This document shows positions 22,372 to 33,080 of a stretch of 64,000 nt of DNA, piece after piece. Both the position numbers and the translations under genes were made by a program. The first letter of the stretch is position 1. The number at the start of each line of letters is the position of its first letter. This stretch comes from Tuctoria greenei (lineage: Eukaryota; Streptophyta; Magnoliopsida; Poales; Poaceae): contig JAYESD010000004.1 of assembly GCA_036927565.1 (NCBI GenBank), positions 164,645,697 to 164,709,696 on the forward strand, written 5' to 3'. Under the pieces are notes generated by a model. It searched no databases, was not told where the DNA came from, and saw only the letters and a list, made by a program, of their open reading frames with translations.

Positions 22372-23920
22372 TGAATGTATCCTAGAGGGGGTCAATAGGC
22401 TTTCTGAAATTTTGTCGGATCCTGAAACACTTAACAAATTTGATCAAATTTAGAGAAATTGGACAAGTCAGGTATGGTGTGGACTATTCTGGTGTGTTCA
22501 GACAAGAATGATCAAGTTTGATCAAAGAATTCACATCAAGTACTCTATGTAGCGGAACATAAGTTGTAAATTGGATGTACTACGATAATGAAATAAGTTG
22601 TGTCAAAGATTAACTTTAATATCAATGTTTCAACATAAGTTACACAAGATCAAGTAAACCATAGAATGTGATGAACAATAAGAAAGAAGTATGCAACACA
22701 AGAGTTTATCCTGTGGTTCGATTCCCATGAAGGAAACCTACATCCAAGTTGAGGAGTCCACGGAGGACCGGGTCTTCACCAACCCTAACCTCGTCGAATC
22801 GCCACGGAGGCCGATTATCTTCCATTAATCACAAAGGGGCAAATAACTGAATTCAAGGAGTCTTCTCACAAGTTGAGGGCTCCCCAAGATTTACAAAGAT
22901 GAACACCACCAAACACACTCGAAATATATGCAGTAAACAACAAGATTGTGCGAGAGAATCAAACCCAAGAGCTCAAGACATGTGAAACAAGTCTCTCCTT
23001 TTGATCAATGCTAATCCTCAAAGATTTGATCTTCTTTTGATTAGAATGTGTGGAGAGATGTGTTTTTAGTGCTCTTGCGAGTTTTGACGGCGCAGGGAAT
23101 CGAGTGAGTTTGTTGTAGGGCCGTACACCTCTATTTATACTAGGGTTTCCAAAAGTTACCTCTAGGGTTTGCGATGTCCGGACTAGTCCGTGGTGGACTT
23201 CGGACTAGTCTGGTGTGCGGCGTGTGGGAAACCCTAAGTTAACTGAGATATCAGACTTGTTCGGAAAAGTGCGGATTAGTCCGATTTGGGCTCTAGAAAT
23301 GTTCGGACTAGTCTGGCACATATAGGAATAGTCCGGTGTGGTGAACCTCATGTTGATCTGAGGACAAGTCCACAGTTGGAGGACTTGTCCGATTTTAGTC
23401 ACAGAGTTTTCAAACAAGTCCGCGGTGATATCGAACTTGTCCGGTTCTGTGTAAAGTGTGAGGTCTTGAGGACAAGTATGCACTGGGGCGGACTTGTCTG
23501 TTTTTAGTCAGAAAGATATCAGACTAGTCCGTGGTGTTATCGGACTTGTCCATTTTTGTGCAGATGTGAAGTTTTAAGGACTAGTCTGCACTAGGGGGGA
23601 CTAGTCCAATCTTAGTCAGAGAGATATCGGACTAGTCCGGAGAATATCGGAGTAGTCCGGACTTGTGAAATTTTGTGCAGTGAGGGTGATTTCTTTTGGT
23701 TGAGCTCTTGGGGTGTGTTTCTCCAACACACTCCATACACAACAAAGTATTATATTCATCTCTTGAGCTCATTTCCATACAGATTCCTCATTCTCCTTTT
23801 TTTTTGCGCTTTCTTCATAATTTCATCAAAACCTGTGCTCATCTTAACAATTTTGTTATGATCTCATTTGTTTGTCATAAATCAACCAAAACCCACAAGG
23901 GATGCCTAGATGCACTTTCA
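22372..23920 (-). repeat. Sirevirus-like 5' LTR (right)
   Basis: It begins TGAATGTATCC and ends GCACTTTCA on the plus strand, followed by the TSD gtag (23921-23924). It is collinear with 12242-13797 over its whole length. The palindrome array lies at about 23179-23655, with perfect CGGACTAGTCCG at 23179 and 23628. Confidence 0.88.
23131..23139 (-). promoter_or_regulatory. TATA box of the Sirevirus-like 5' LTR
   Basis: On the minus strand TATAAATAG. The equivalent site in the left LTR is GTAAATAGAGG, so it is partly decayed. The palindrome array lies upstream (higher coordinates), as expected for enhancer-like elements. Confidence 0.6.
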
Positions 23921-24008
23921 GTAGACGAAGGTTTGCACAAGAGAGAAGTTGCGCCGCGCCACGCCGCCGCAGACGGCAACCGTAGGGACGACAAGGAGAG
24001 AGGACCCA

Positions 24009-24602
24009 ATGGAGGGGACTCAGGTGTACAACATGATGTTCAAGGAAGACAACACCGTGATGTCCTCCGGCGAGGCGGTGAAGGATTGGCTTGACGAGGT
24101 CCTCTCCGTCCACCGTCAGCGCCTTCACCAGCTCATCGTTGGACTCGACGTCCAGTGGCGCCCCAGCTACTCTGCCGACCAGAACCCCGTCGCCGTTCTG
24201 TAGCTCTGCGTCGGCCGCCGCTGCCTCATCTTCCAGGTCATCCACGCTGACTACTTCCCCGACGAGCAAGAAAATTACCTCGGTGATTCCGACTACCGCT
24301 ACGTCGACGTGGGTGTGGAGGGTGACGCCGACAGACTTTCGTAGGACTGGCAGCTGAAGGTGTCCAAAACAGTGTACCTGACCGAGCTCGCAGCGGAGGA
24401 GATGGATCGCCCGAGCCTCTGCCACGCGGGGCTGAAGGACATTGCGAGTGCCGTAATGGGCGCCGACATGGAGAAGCCTTACCGGGTGAGGACGAGCAAC
24501 TGGGACGTGTACAATCTCTCTGGTGAGCAGATCAACTATGCGTGCATCAACGCCTTCATCTCCTTCGAGGTCGGCCACAAGCTGCTCTCTGTAGACTACT
24601 GA
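24009..24602 (+). pseudogene. WRN-type 3'-5' exonuclease pseudogene, copy 2
   Basis: A 197-codon intronless frame from ATG 24009 (MEGTQVYNMMFKEDNTVMSS) to TGA 24600. It resembles the small plant proteins related to the exonuclease domain of Werner syndrome helicase, which trim 3' ends of DNA. Motif Exo I should read GLDxEW; here it is GLDVQW, so one metal ligand is lost. Exo II is represented by DVGVEGDADRL. Exo III reads YACINAFISFEVGHKLL, with Asn where the second catalytic Asp of YxxxDA belongs. In-frame TAG codons at 24201-24203 and 24342-24344 interrupt it. With two stops and two lost catalytic acids it is inactive. The Sirevirus-like element at 12242-23920 inserted about 90 bp upstream. 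Block 1 carries a truncated second copy. Confidence 0.8.
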
Positions 24603-24977
24603 TCTAACAACCGAGTTTGCGGATCGGCTGCCATCGATCATCCCAGCATGGAATTCACATGTGCAGCGCTCAAGTTCTAGATTTTCTGCTTGTGCGCCCA
24701 ATCTCTCATAAAATTATTTTTCCTTGAGGAAACACTATATCTTGGGTTCATAACAGATGTGTGCCCCACCGTTGTCGGGTCCCACATGTCAGCTACTGTA
24801 ATAACTGCAGGGCGGAGGATTTCATCGCCACTGTCTTGGCATTTAAGTTAATGTTTTAGCAGTTTCTGTGATGATTGTTCAAAAAAAAAAGAATAGTTTT
24901 TGTGATGGAAGAATTAGCTGGAGTCTATTTGTCATGTTTCTGAAATTTGAGAAAATTTTAGGCAACAGATCATTATA
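24603..24977. other. 3' flank of exonuclease pseudogene
   Basis: Probable former 3' UTR. An A10 run lies at about 24882 with no clear signal upstream. No ORF or repeat ends are seen until the gypsy LTR begins at 24978. Confidence 0.5.
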
Positions 24978-25187
24978 TGTGACACCCGGTTCCGAAAATG
25001 AACCAAGTGCAGTATATGTGTGCCCAGGATGTTTAACACACATACACAAGTGGATCACAAATGATATACAGACAATTAACACAGTTCAAATTACTAAATA
25101 AGTACTTTTATTATAGAATTCATAATATCCTCGAATACAAGCTCTAATGAATATTAACGACAAGTTTCAACTAATGCAGTGGAAATA
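24978..25187 (-). repeat. Tekay-like 3' LTR, distal part
   Basis: It begins TGTGACACCCGG on the plus strand, which is the complement of an LTR end. It breaks off at the copia TSD aaata (25183-25187) and continues at 53124 after the second aaata. Confidence 0.75.
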
Positions 25188-26689
25188 TGTGAGACCTATG
25201 TGTGCTGAATACATTGGCTTTGACGATAAAAGTTTTGAATGCTCCCAAAACATCTTTTTATTAAGCTACGACTCAAGGTCCGGGTAGCTTTGGCAAGATA
25301 CGAAGCTTGATTGCAATTGTTCTGCTTTTATCTTGCAATGTTCCAAACTTGCTTTACACTTATGGAAAGTTTGCTTAGTATTCTTTTACTATGTTTTTGG
25401 TGTGTATTGGTGGTTATGGTTGATATCATTTTGCTATGATTTGCAACATGCTTATGTGAGGTGCTCACGTAAGATGTTGTGGTTTCAGAACTAACGAGAG
25501 TCAAGTCGAGGACTTGTGCTCAGAAGTATTGGTTGTTTATTTATGTGCAGGTGTTGCTTGAGTTCAAGAGATAGATGATAATGGAATTAATTGCACCAGT
25601 CTTAGGGAGAAGATAAGGTTCAACAACCAAGTTGGGGAGGAATTGTGGTTCAGTTGATCGGGAGGTCGCGCAACATGCATGAATCAAGAACAATGCATAT
25701 GAAGGTATCTGGACGTTGTTCGAAGATGTTTGCACGTATGCAAGGAGTGCATGGACGTGGCTACATGGTTTCGAGGAGTGATGAAGAGATGTGGACGTGA
25801 AGAATTGGTCGGAAAAGTCCAACCGACTAGGTTATAGACTCAGGCTGCGGCTGAGTCGGGTTTGACTCAAATATGGAAAGAGTTAGATGGTTATCATAGG
25901 ATTTTATGTGGGTCACGAATTTGAGTTGTTTTAGGAATGTGGGATACGTTCCTAAGGTGTTTGAAAGTCTTAATATTGCTTCTATCTGCGTGTAGAAGAG
26001 TCTTGAGCAGTTATGGAAAGTTTCGATTCATGAATTGAGTAGGATTAGAGTCCTCGTTTGAGTTGAGTTGGATTTCGGGGTGATTATATAAGCAAGGGAG
26101 GCCAGAGCTCGTGGTATACGACTTTAGGGCTCTTCCTCTTGTGTTATATTGAATAAATATTGCAGTTTAAAGGAACTTTTGTGCCTTGTTCGCCTGACTT
26201 GTTCTAGACAAGTTTTTTTTCAACGAGTTTTCTGCATAGAACTACCATGGTTTGGTGGTTTTATCATAACTCGAGTTTTACAGATCCAATTGATGCGATT
26301 CTTTTTGGGTTGTATTCAAAACTTTATTATCTATCATCTGTCAAAATTTCACGATCATTGTTTTTGTGGTTTTTGATATACAGGAGTTTCTTTGCAGTAT
26401 TGCAGATCTGCTTTTTATTCGGTAGTACAGATTTACCTTTGTTCGATCCTTCAATCGTAACTTGAGTTTATTTGGACGGATTTGAGTTATTCTTGATGTG
26501 TCGTATTTGTGACTTGATTCTCTCTGATATCTATCACTGTTGTCACGGTGAAACACGTTTAGATTAGTCTCACACACGATTTCTTTAACAGATTGTTTTT
26601 CTGCCGAGGGGTTTTCATTGCTTCCGCTGAAAAGTTTTAATCTACCATTCACCCCCCTCTGGTAGCTTTACACGTGCTTTGATCCTACA
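25188..26689 (+). repeat. copia 5' LTR (family B)
   Basis: TGTGAGACCTATG...GATCCTACA, 1502 bp. The boundary is fixed by the TSD and by the primer site at 26692. Compared with the solo LTRs at 45349 and 55982 it lacks a ~270-bp CTCCGG-rich minisatellite after position ~25280. Confidence 0.88.
26084..26093 (+). promoter_or_regulatory. TATA box of copia 5' LTR
   Basis: TATATAAGCA. It is conserved in the same context (ggttatataagcaagg) at about 52512 and 57136. A gaataaata polyadenylation-like signal follows ~65 bp later (26149). Core promoter is inferred from conservation and position. Confidence 0.65.
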
Positions 26690-26691
26690 AT

Positions 26692-26703
26692 TGGTATCAG
26701 AGC
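26692..26703 (+). other. primer binding site (initiator Met tRNA)
   Basis: TGGTATCAGAGC, the canonical copia primer site, two bases after the LTR end CCTACA. Confidence 0.92.
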
Positions 26704-26739
26704 CACGGTGCTCTATTTTTTTGTGATTTGCACGTGTTT

Positions 26740-28540
26740 TGACTAATCATCATCGAGAAATACTCCGCAAAACCTCATGTCTTTATTGGTATTGATTTTC
26801 AGGTTTGGAAGGAACGTATGGAAGCCTTCATCCAGGCTGAAGGATTCGCAATATCGGAGAAGGTGTACAAGCCTTACGAGGTGCCTTCAAACGATCAAGT
26901 TATAGCTACAAATCTGAGAGATGTCGACAACAACAACAACGCCCAGAACTTGATCATACAAGGATTAACTCAAAGCGACTTCGACCGTGTGGCGCACCTC
27001 AGATCTGCATACAATGTGTGGAAAGCACATTGTGACTACCACGAAGGATCCAACACGATCAAGGAGGTAAGGCAAGACATGTTCAAGAAAGAATACATGC
27101 GCTTCGAGATTCAACCCGGTGAGTCCATTGATGATTTCTTTGCTCGCTTTAATAAAATTCTCGGCGTCTTGCGTAGCGTCAATGTTAATTTTTTAGATGT
27201 TGAGAATGCTATGCAATTACTAAGTGCATTAGACATGTCAATTTGGGAGATGAAGGTTACATTTATTCGTGAATCTACTGTCATGAATACACTTACTTTA
27301 GATGTACTATATTCTAAATTGAAAACTCATTAAATTGACATAATCTCACGTAAGAACCCCAACAAGTCTCTTGCATTTGTTTCTCAACGTGATATGCCTA
27401 GCTCTAGCGAATCTTCATCTTGTGGTTCACTTGCTTTGTTGTCCTCTCTAACACTTGAACAGATTGAGGAGTTTCCAGAGGAGGAGCTAGTACTTCTCTC
27501 CACTAGGTTCTCAAAAGCATTGCAAAATGTGAGAACAAGAAGGAGAGAAAGCTCAAACCTCAACGATGTTTCGAATGTGGTAAGACAGGACATTTTCATT
27601 TAGATTTCCCTAACCATTCAGGTTCTAATTCCCGTGATGAAAAGCAAACAAGCACGAATGACTCCTCTACAAATGATAAGAAGAAAAAGAAGGGTTTTAC
27701 AGGACGTCAATTGGTGAACAGTTTTATCTCCGCACTCTAGGAACTTGGCTCAAGCGATGTGGACATTGGAAGTGTCAAAGATGAAGATGATATGGCAAAC
27801 TTGTGCTTCATGGCGGGCAAATCAAGATCAAGTATGGAGGATGCAGAACACAACAGCGACAATGAAGAGGTATGTCCTACTTGTGAAGAAATGTATGATG
27901 CTATTTCTCGTGCCACTATTATAGTTAAGAAAAAGGACAAAAAGCTTAGGGATAGTGCTGCTAAAATTGAATCACTAGAGACTGAAATCAACCGTTTAAA
28001 AACTTTGATTCCTAGTGATGATGCATGTCCCTCATGTGATTTATTATATGAACAATTGTCCTCATTAAGAAGTGCGCACACATCCACACTTGATAAACTT
28101 GAGTTAGAAATTAAAAAGAACAGAGAGCTTGCTGCACTTAATGATAAAAACTTGAAAGATGCTAGCTGTTCTACAATTGATTTGCATTGTTCTACCTGTC
28201 ATGATATCGATAAGAAACTACAAGATGCTATAAATGAAATTTCTATATTGAACAATGCTTTACGTGCTCAAGAAGTTAAAATTATTCTAATTTCAAATTA
28301 AAAAGAAAAACTTCAAGTGAAAATTGCCTTGATCTGTCTAATAAACTTGATAACATGAATAGGACACTAGAGCGGTTTTATAATGGGAATAAAAACCTAA
28401 ACTTATTACTGAATTCTTCAAAGTCCTGCAATGATAAAACTGGTTTAGGTTTTTATTCTCATGCTCATGCTAAGGCACATCCACCTAAATTTGTAAAGTC
28501 ATTAGAAAGTGGTTTGATTCAAATAGTTCCTAACTAAAAA
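26740..28540 (+). pseudogene. copia gag (broken)
   Basis: The capsid-like part at 26740-27333 carries FQVWKERMEAFIQAEG, then YNVWKAHCDYHEGSNTIKE and MQLLSALDMSIWEMKV, the layout of the copia gag family. It ends in TAA at 27331. A first zinc knuckle near 27567-27608 reads CFECGKTGHFHLDF, where the fourth ligand Cys is replaced by Phe. After frame changes, 27759-28301 is rich in charged residues and coiled-coil heptads (AKIESLETEINRLKTL and LELEIKKNRELAAL). A further piece lies at 28355-28537. The reading frame changes at least three times and TAA codons end the segments at 28299 and 28535. It would form the particle core if intact. Confidence 0.8.
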
Positions 28541-31500
28541 GAAGTGGTTTTCATATCTGCAGGATTGTTGTCTCATTTGGTTTCAAATAAAAATGTTGCT
28601 TGCTCATCTAGACATAAACACAAAGTTAAATTTCATTGTACCTACTGTGGTATAGATGGTCATGTCATTGATTTTTGTTATAGACTAGCTAAACAACAGA
28701 AAAAAGAAAGAATTATTGCTAGATCTCATAACTTTCATGCAAAATTTGCTGAACTTGCTAAACCAAATGATAGGAACATACAATCTTCTGTAATGAGTCA
28801 GAAACATGCAAAGTTTGCTCCCAAACATACTTTTTTTTGTACTACACATGTAACATCTCGTAGGTCAGTAGTTGGGTACAAAAATCCTCAAACTTTGGCT
28901 CATAAACATGTTGTTTTGTCTCAGCTTTCTCGAGTTTTTAAAGCTAATTTTGATATGTCTTCCTCTAAGCATAAGTGTCTAGTTGCTAATGATTCAAATG
29001 ACTTATATTTTTGGCATCGTAGACTTGGTCATGTAGGCTTTGATCATCTAGCCCGTGTTAGTTCTCTTGATCGCATACGTGGACTGCCTATGCTTAAAGG
29101 GGACAAAGAAATTGTGTGCTCTTCTTGTAGACATGCTAAGATGGTTGCAAGTTCACATACTCCTCTCGCATTGATCATGACAACTAAATAGGGTCAACTT
29201 TTGCACCTTGACATTGTAGGACCTTCACGTGTTCAATCCTTCGGAGGTAAATGGTATGTTCTTGTGATTGTTGATGATTATTCTAGATACTCTTGGGTTT
29301 ACTTTATGGCATCTAAGAATGAAGCTTTTAGTCACTTTAGAACTTTATTTCTTAGGTTATCAATTGATCACCAAGGATCTTTAAAAGCAATTAGAAGTGA
29401 TAATGGAACCGAATTTAAAAATCAATCTTTTGATCACTTTTGTGCTGAAAATGGAATAGATCATCAATTTTCTTCACCGTATGTACCTCAACAAAGCGGT
29501 GTTGTATAAATAAAGAACATAACCTTAGTTGAAATGGCTAGGACTATGCTTGATGAATATGAAACTCCTAGGAAATTTTGGCCTGATGCGATTGCAACTG
29601 CTTGTTATGTCTCGAATCGGGTTTTCTTGCGCGCTAAGCTAGGTAAAACACCATATGAGCTCCTGTTTGAACATAGGCCTAGTGTTACACACTTTCGGGT
29701 CTTTGGTTGCAAATACTTTGTTAAGAAACATGGTAATCTTGATAAATTTGAACCTAGATCCATTGATGGCATGTTCCTTGGTTATCCATCTCATACTAGA
29801 GTCTACCGTGTGCTTTTACTTGACACTAACAAAATTGTGGAGATTTGTGAGGTGTCTTTTGATGAAGCTAGCACAGGTACCAGTTCAACCGTTGCTGGTC
29901 TGGATCCATATCCGCAGGGGGATAGCATTTTCGTTGAAGATGAGGAAGAAGCGGTGTTGCTGCCCGAAATTTCAGCAGCTAATGACATTGTTCCAGCTCC
30001 TGATTTTGATTCACAGCCAGCATCGACGACCACCATTGCTGGTCAAAATCCTCCTCAAGTCACAAGCTCATCGATTTGTGATGAACATGAAGAAGAAGAA
30101 GCTTGTGAAGTGTCCACTCCTCTCCGGGTTCTCAAAAGTCATCACCCACAACAAATTATTGGAAGCATCACGAACGAGTCACACGGCAGGTTTTGCGATC
30201 CAAACTCTCACGCCCATTCTTCTTTTGTTGCTTCTTTTGAACCCAAAGATATATCACACACACTCAGTAATGAATCGTGGATTATTGCCATGCAAGAAGA
30301 GTTATAAAATTTTGAAAGAATTATGGTTTTGAAACTTGTACCTTCACCTCAAGGTCACACTTGAATTGGAATTAAATGGGTGTTTAAAAATAAACAAAGT
30401 GAGGATGGGGTTGTGGTTAGGAATAAGGCTCGGTTGGTTGCTCAAGGTTTCACACAAATTGAAGGTATAGATTTTGATGAAACTTTTGCTCCTGTTGCTA
30501 GATTAGAAGCCATAAGAATTTTGTTAGCTTTTGCTGCATCTAAAGGTTTTAAGCTATATCAAATAGATGTTAAAAGTTCTTTTCTTAATGGCTACAAATA
30601 AGAGGAGGTTTATGTCAAACAACCACCGGGTTTTGAAAATTCAGATTTTCCTAATCATGTTTACAAACAGACCAAAGCCTTGTACGGTCTCAAACAAGCC
30701 CCTAGAGCATGGTATGTTAGGTTAAAAACATTCTTACTTGGAAAGGGGTTTACCATGGGCAAGGTTGATAAAACTCTTTTTGTGCTTAAGCGTGGCAATG
30801 ACTCATTATTCGTTCAAGTGTATGTGGATGATATTATCATTGGTTGTGCTTCTCATGATCTTGTGTCCAAGTTTTCAGCTATGATGAGTTCAAAATTTGA
30901 TATGAGTATGATTGGAGAACTCACATACTTTTTGGGGCTGCAAATCAAGCAAACAAAGGAGGGTACCTTTGTGCATCAAACAAATTATACAAAAGACCTC
31001 CTAAGGCGCTTTAACATGAACAAAAGCAAGCTTCTTTAAACACAAATGCGAACAGCAACAACACTTGAACTTGATGAAGATGGTGAACCCGTGGATCAAA
31101 AAGAATATAGAAGCATGATCGGATCACTTTTGTACCTCACAACATCAAGACTGAACATACAATTCAGCGTACTTACAAGCCTCCCCATGTGCTTCACATC
31201 GACAAGCCCTCAAAACGATTTTTAGGTACTTACATGAAACTAAAAAATTTGACATTTTTCTTCCTTCTTTCTCAACCGTTACTTTGAAAGATTTTTTGGA
31301 TGCTGATTTTGGGGGTTGAAAGATTGATAGGAAAAGTACTTCGGGTGCTTGTCATTTTTTTGGTAATTCACTTGTTGCTCGGTCCTCTAGAAAAAAAAGT
31401 TTAGTTGCACAATCCACAGCCGAATCTGAATATGTAGCTGCTGCTAGTGCTTGTTCACAAATTCTTTGGATTGTTCAAACACTTAAGGACTATGGGGTTG

Positions 31501-31583
31501 ATCTAGATAGTGTTCCACTGTTTTGTGACAACACTAGTGCCATTTGCATTGCTAAAAACCCTTGCAACATACTAGAATAAAGC
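28541..31583 (+). pseudogene. copia pol: zinc knuckle, integrase, RT, most of RNase H (broken)
   Basis: A single frame with in-frame stops. CTYCGIDGHVIDFC (about 28645) is an intact CCHC knuckle. No protease DSG is found before the pre-integrase domain (YFWHRRLGHVGFDHLARV, about 29008), which points to a deletion. Integrase has IVDDYSRYSWVYFM, IRSDNGTEFKN and SSPYVPQQSGVV. Stops: TAG 29189, TAA 29507, TAA 30305, TAA 30599, TAA 31037. RT has GIDFDETFAPVARLEAIRIL, YGLKQAPRAWYVRLKTF and intact VYVDDIIIG near 30818. After a shift near 31200, RNase H shows SLVAQSTAESEYVAAASACS and LFCDNTSAICIAKN. It ends at ACATT (31584-31588), the target duplication of the inserted gypsy LTR. Confidence 0.9.
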
Positions 31584-31713
31584 ACATTTGTGGGGCCCAG
31601 AGTTCCAACATCCAAGGATCTCATTGGGTGGTGTCGTGTGATGCGACACCCAATAGTATACATGAAAGAATGAGAATAAAATACAATACCAAGTCTTTAT
31701 TTATAAACACAGC

Positions 31714-32579
31714 TGTCGGAGTTTTGTTCCGGAAATTCTCCTTATACTACCATTGGTAGACCCCGTAGTTTGTAGTTCGGTTGTGGGTGCGCAGAGATTC
31801 AGAACACGATGGAATGTTGACACAAGGATATACGTGGTTCGGGCCGCCTAAGCGTAATACCCTACTCCACGGGGTGTGTGGTTGTTGTATTGAGCGTTTG
31901 AGCACTTGTGAGCGTGTGTCAGAGCTGAGTCTGCCAGAAGTCTGGAAGAGGTCTCTCTGTGTATCACTCGACCAGTCCTTTTATAGTACAAGGACTGGTC
32001 GTTACATCGTTAGCCTGGCCCGACATGTGGCCCTGGTGGTTATTGATGCTTAATACACAGTTAATGAGCTTAATTACCCTTAATAGTGTGGTAACGCACC
32101 TTGGCAGTGCCGTTACTGGTATTAAGGGCCCTCCAATCGTGTGTCATTAAGATAGTATTAATGACACTTAATCGGGTCTTGAAGTCTTTGATTGTCCCTT
32201 GAAGGTCCGAGTTGTTGGGGGTCCACCAGTCTGATTGTTGAGGCTGAAGTTCTGGAGGCTGAACATGTGGCAGCTCCGGAGCTTACCGTCTGGGGCGGGT
32301 AGGTCCGGTGCAGTTGTACACGTGTCGGTACCGGAGCTTCCCTCTGTCGGGGGTTAGGTCTGGGAGTGTCGCGCAGGTATTTAGCCCGGAGCTTTCCCAT
32401 GTGTGGGACGTAGCTTCGGTTGCAGTATACACGTGGCAGCACCGGGACTAACCATAGAACAGAGGCAGGTCCGGTCCAGTATGACATGTGGGGCCTTCGG
32501 AGGTCTTCAACTCAGACAGGTGAAGTTCCTTTGGTCTTTTTGCAGTCCCAAGGGGTATACGGTACGCAGGGTACCGACA
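31714..32579 (-). repeat. Retand-like 3' LTR (left)
   Basis: 866 bp, same length as the right LTR. A TATA box CTATAAAAGG (minus strand, about 31980-31990) is intact here. In the right LTR the same place reads CAATAAAAGG. Confidence 0.93.
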
Positions 32580-32595
32580 GTGGCCCCCTGGGCCA
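32580..32595 (-). other. polypurine tract of the Retand-like element
   Basis: On the minus strand GGCCCAGGGGGCCAC directly before the LTR start TGTCGG. Interrupted purine tracts of this form are usual in Tat elements. Confidence 0.65.
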
Positions 32596-33080
32596 CCTGT
32601 GGGAGAGACCTTTTGGATGAAGTCGTTCTGCCAGAGGTGGGTCCATCCTTCAGTTTTTGAGTATGTCTTCAAGGGTCTTTGGATGTGCCGTTGGTGGTAG
32701 TTCGCAATTAAACCATCACCGCGTGGCATATCCAGGATGCGGCAGGTGAGATTTGAGCGTGCGGATCTCACGTAATTGAAGGTTGCCTATTCCCGATAAA
32801 AAACCGTATCGGTTCCGCGCGCCTTGTCAGGCCGCTGCCCTCGGTCTTCCCGCCTCTCATGATGACAACTGTTCGCCTGGGGTAAGGTCCTCGACTTGAT
32901 CATTGGGGTGGCCCCGAGCCCCCTTGTCATTGGCAGGGTGAAGTTTTTGAACTGTATCGTCGGCCCTTCTGCGGTTTCCATCCAAGCGTTGTGGGGGCTT
33001 ACTTAATAAGGAAAGTGTGTTCCGTTTCGGGATTCTTTACGCCTTCATTTGAACTTGCGCTCGAATCCTCCAAACCTTAG
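32596..33080. other. region between LTR and antisense gene
   Basis: No ORF on either strand is supported. Upstream of the antisense gene I see only a weak AT-rich spot (cttaataagg, about 33002) that could serve as a core promoter. The promoter of the antisense gene may instead lie in the LTR. Confidence 0.5.

Larger units (their letters stand above)
12242..23920 (-). mobile_element. Ty1/copia Sirevirus-like element, complete ends, 11.7 kb
   Basis: LTRs at 12242-13797 and 22372-23920 flank a minus-strand gag-pol. The ends read TGAA...TTCA; the left end is altered to TCGAA. GTAG is duplicated at 12238-12241 and 23921-23924. From right to left come the 5' LTR, a methionine-tRNA primer site, gag with a CCHC knuckle, protease, integrase, RT and RNase H. 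Then follow a noncoding stretch, an extra ORF, the purine tract and the 3' LTR. A long coiled-coil-rich gag, the linker text LVTNLKGPKQAWVPKTKA, palindrome-rich LTRs and an additional ORF after pol fit Sireviruses. All ORFs are interrupted, so the copy is not autonomous. Confidence 0.88.

Noticed and set aside
23856..24701. 281-codon minus-strand ORF
   Set aside because: It runs antisense through the GC-rich exonuclease pseudogene; no family resemblance, a shadow of the plus-strand frame.
24603..24977. Processed retrogene origin of the exonuclease copy, because of an A10 run and lack of introns
   Set aside because: The A run has no signal before it and no flanking duplication; the upstream region is duplicated with the gene, which suggests genomic DNA.
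26692..26703. tRNA gene
   Set aside because: Only 12 bases complementary to the 3' end of initiator Met tRNA; it is a primer site, no cloverleaf.
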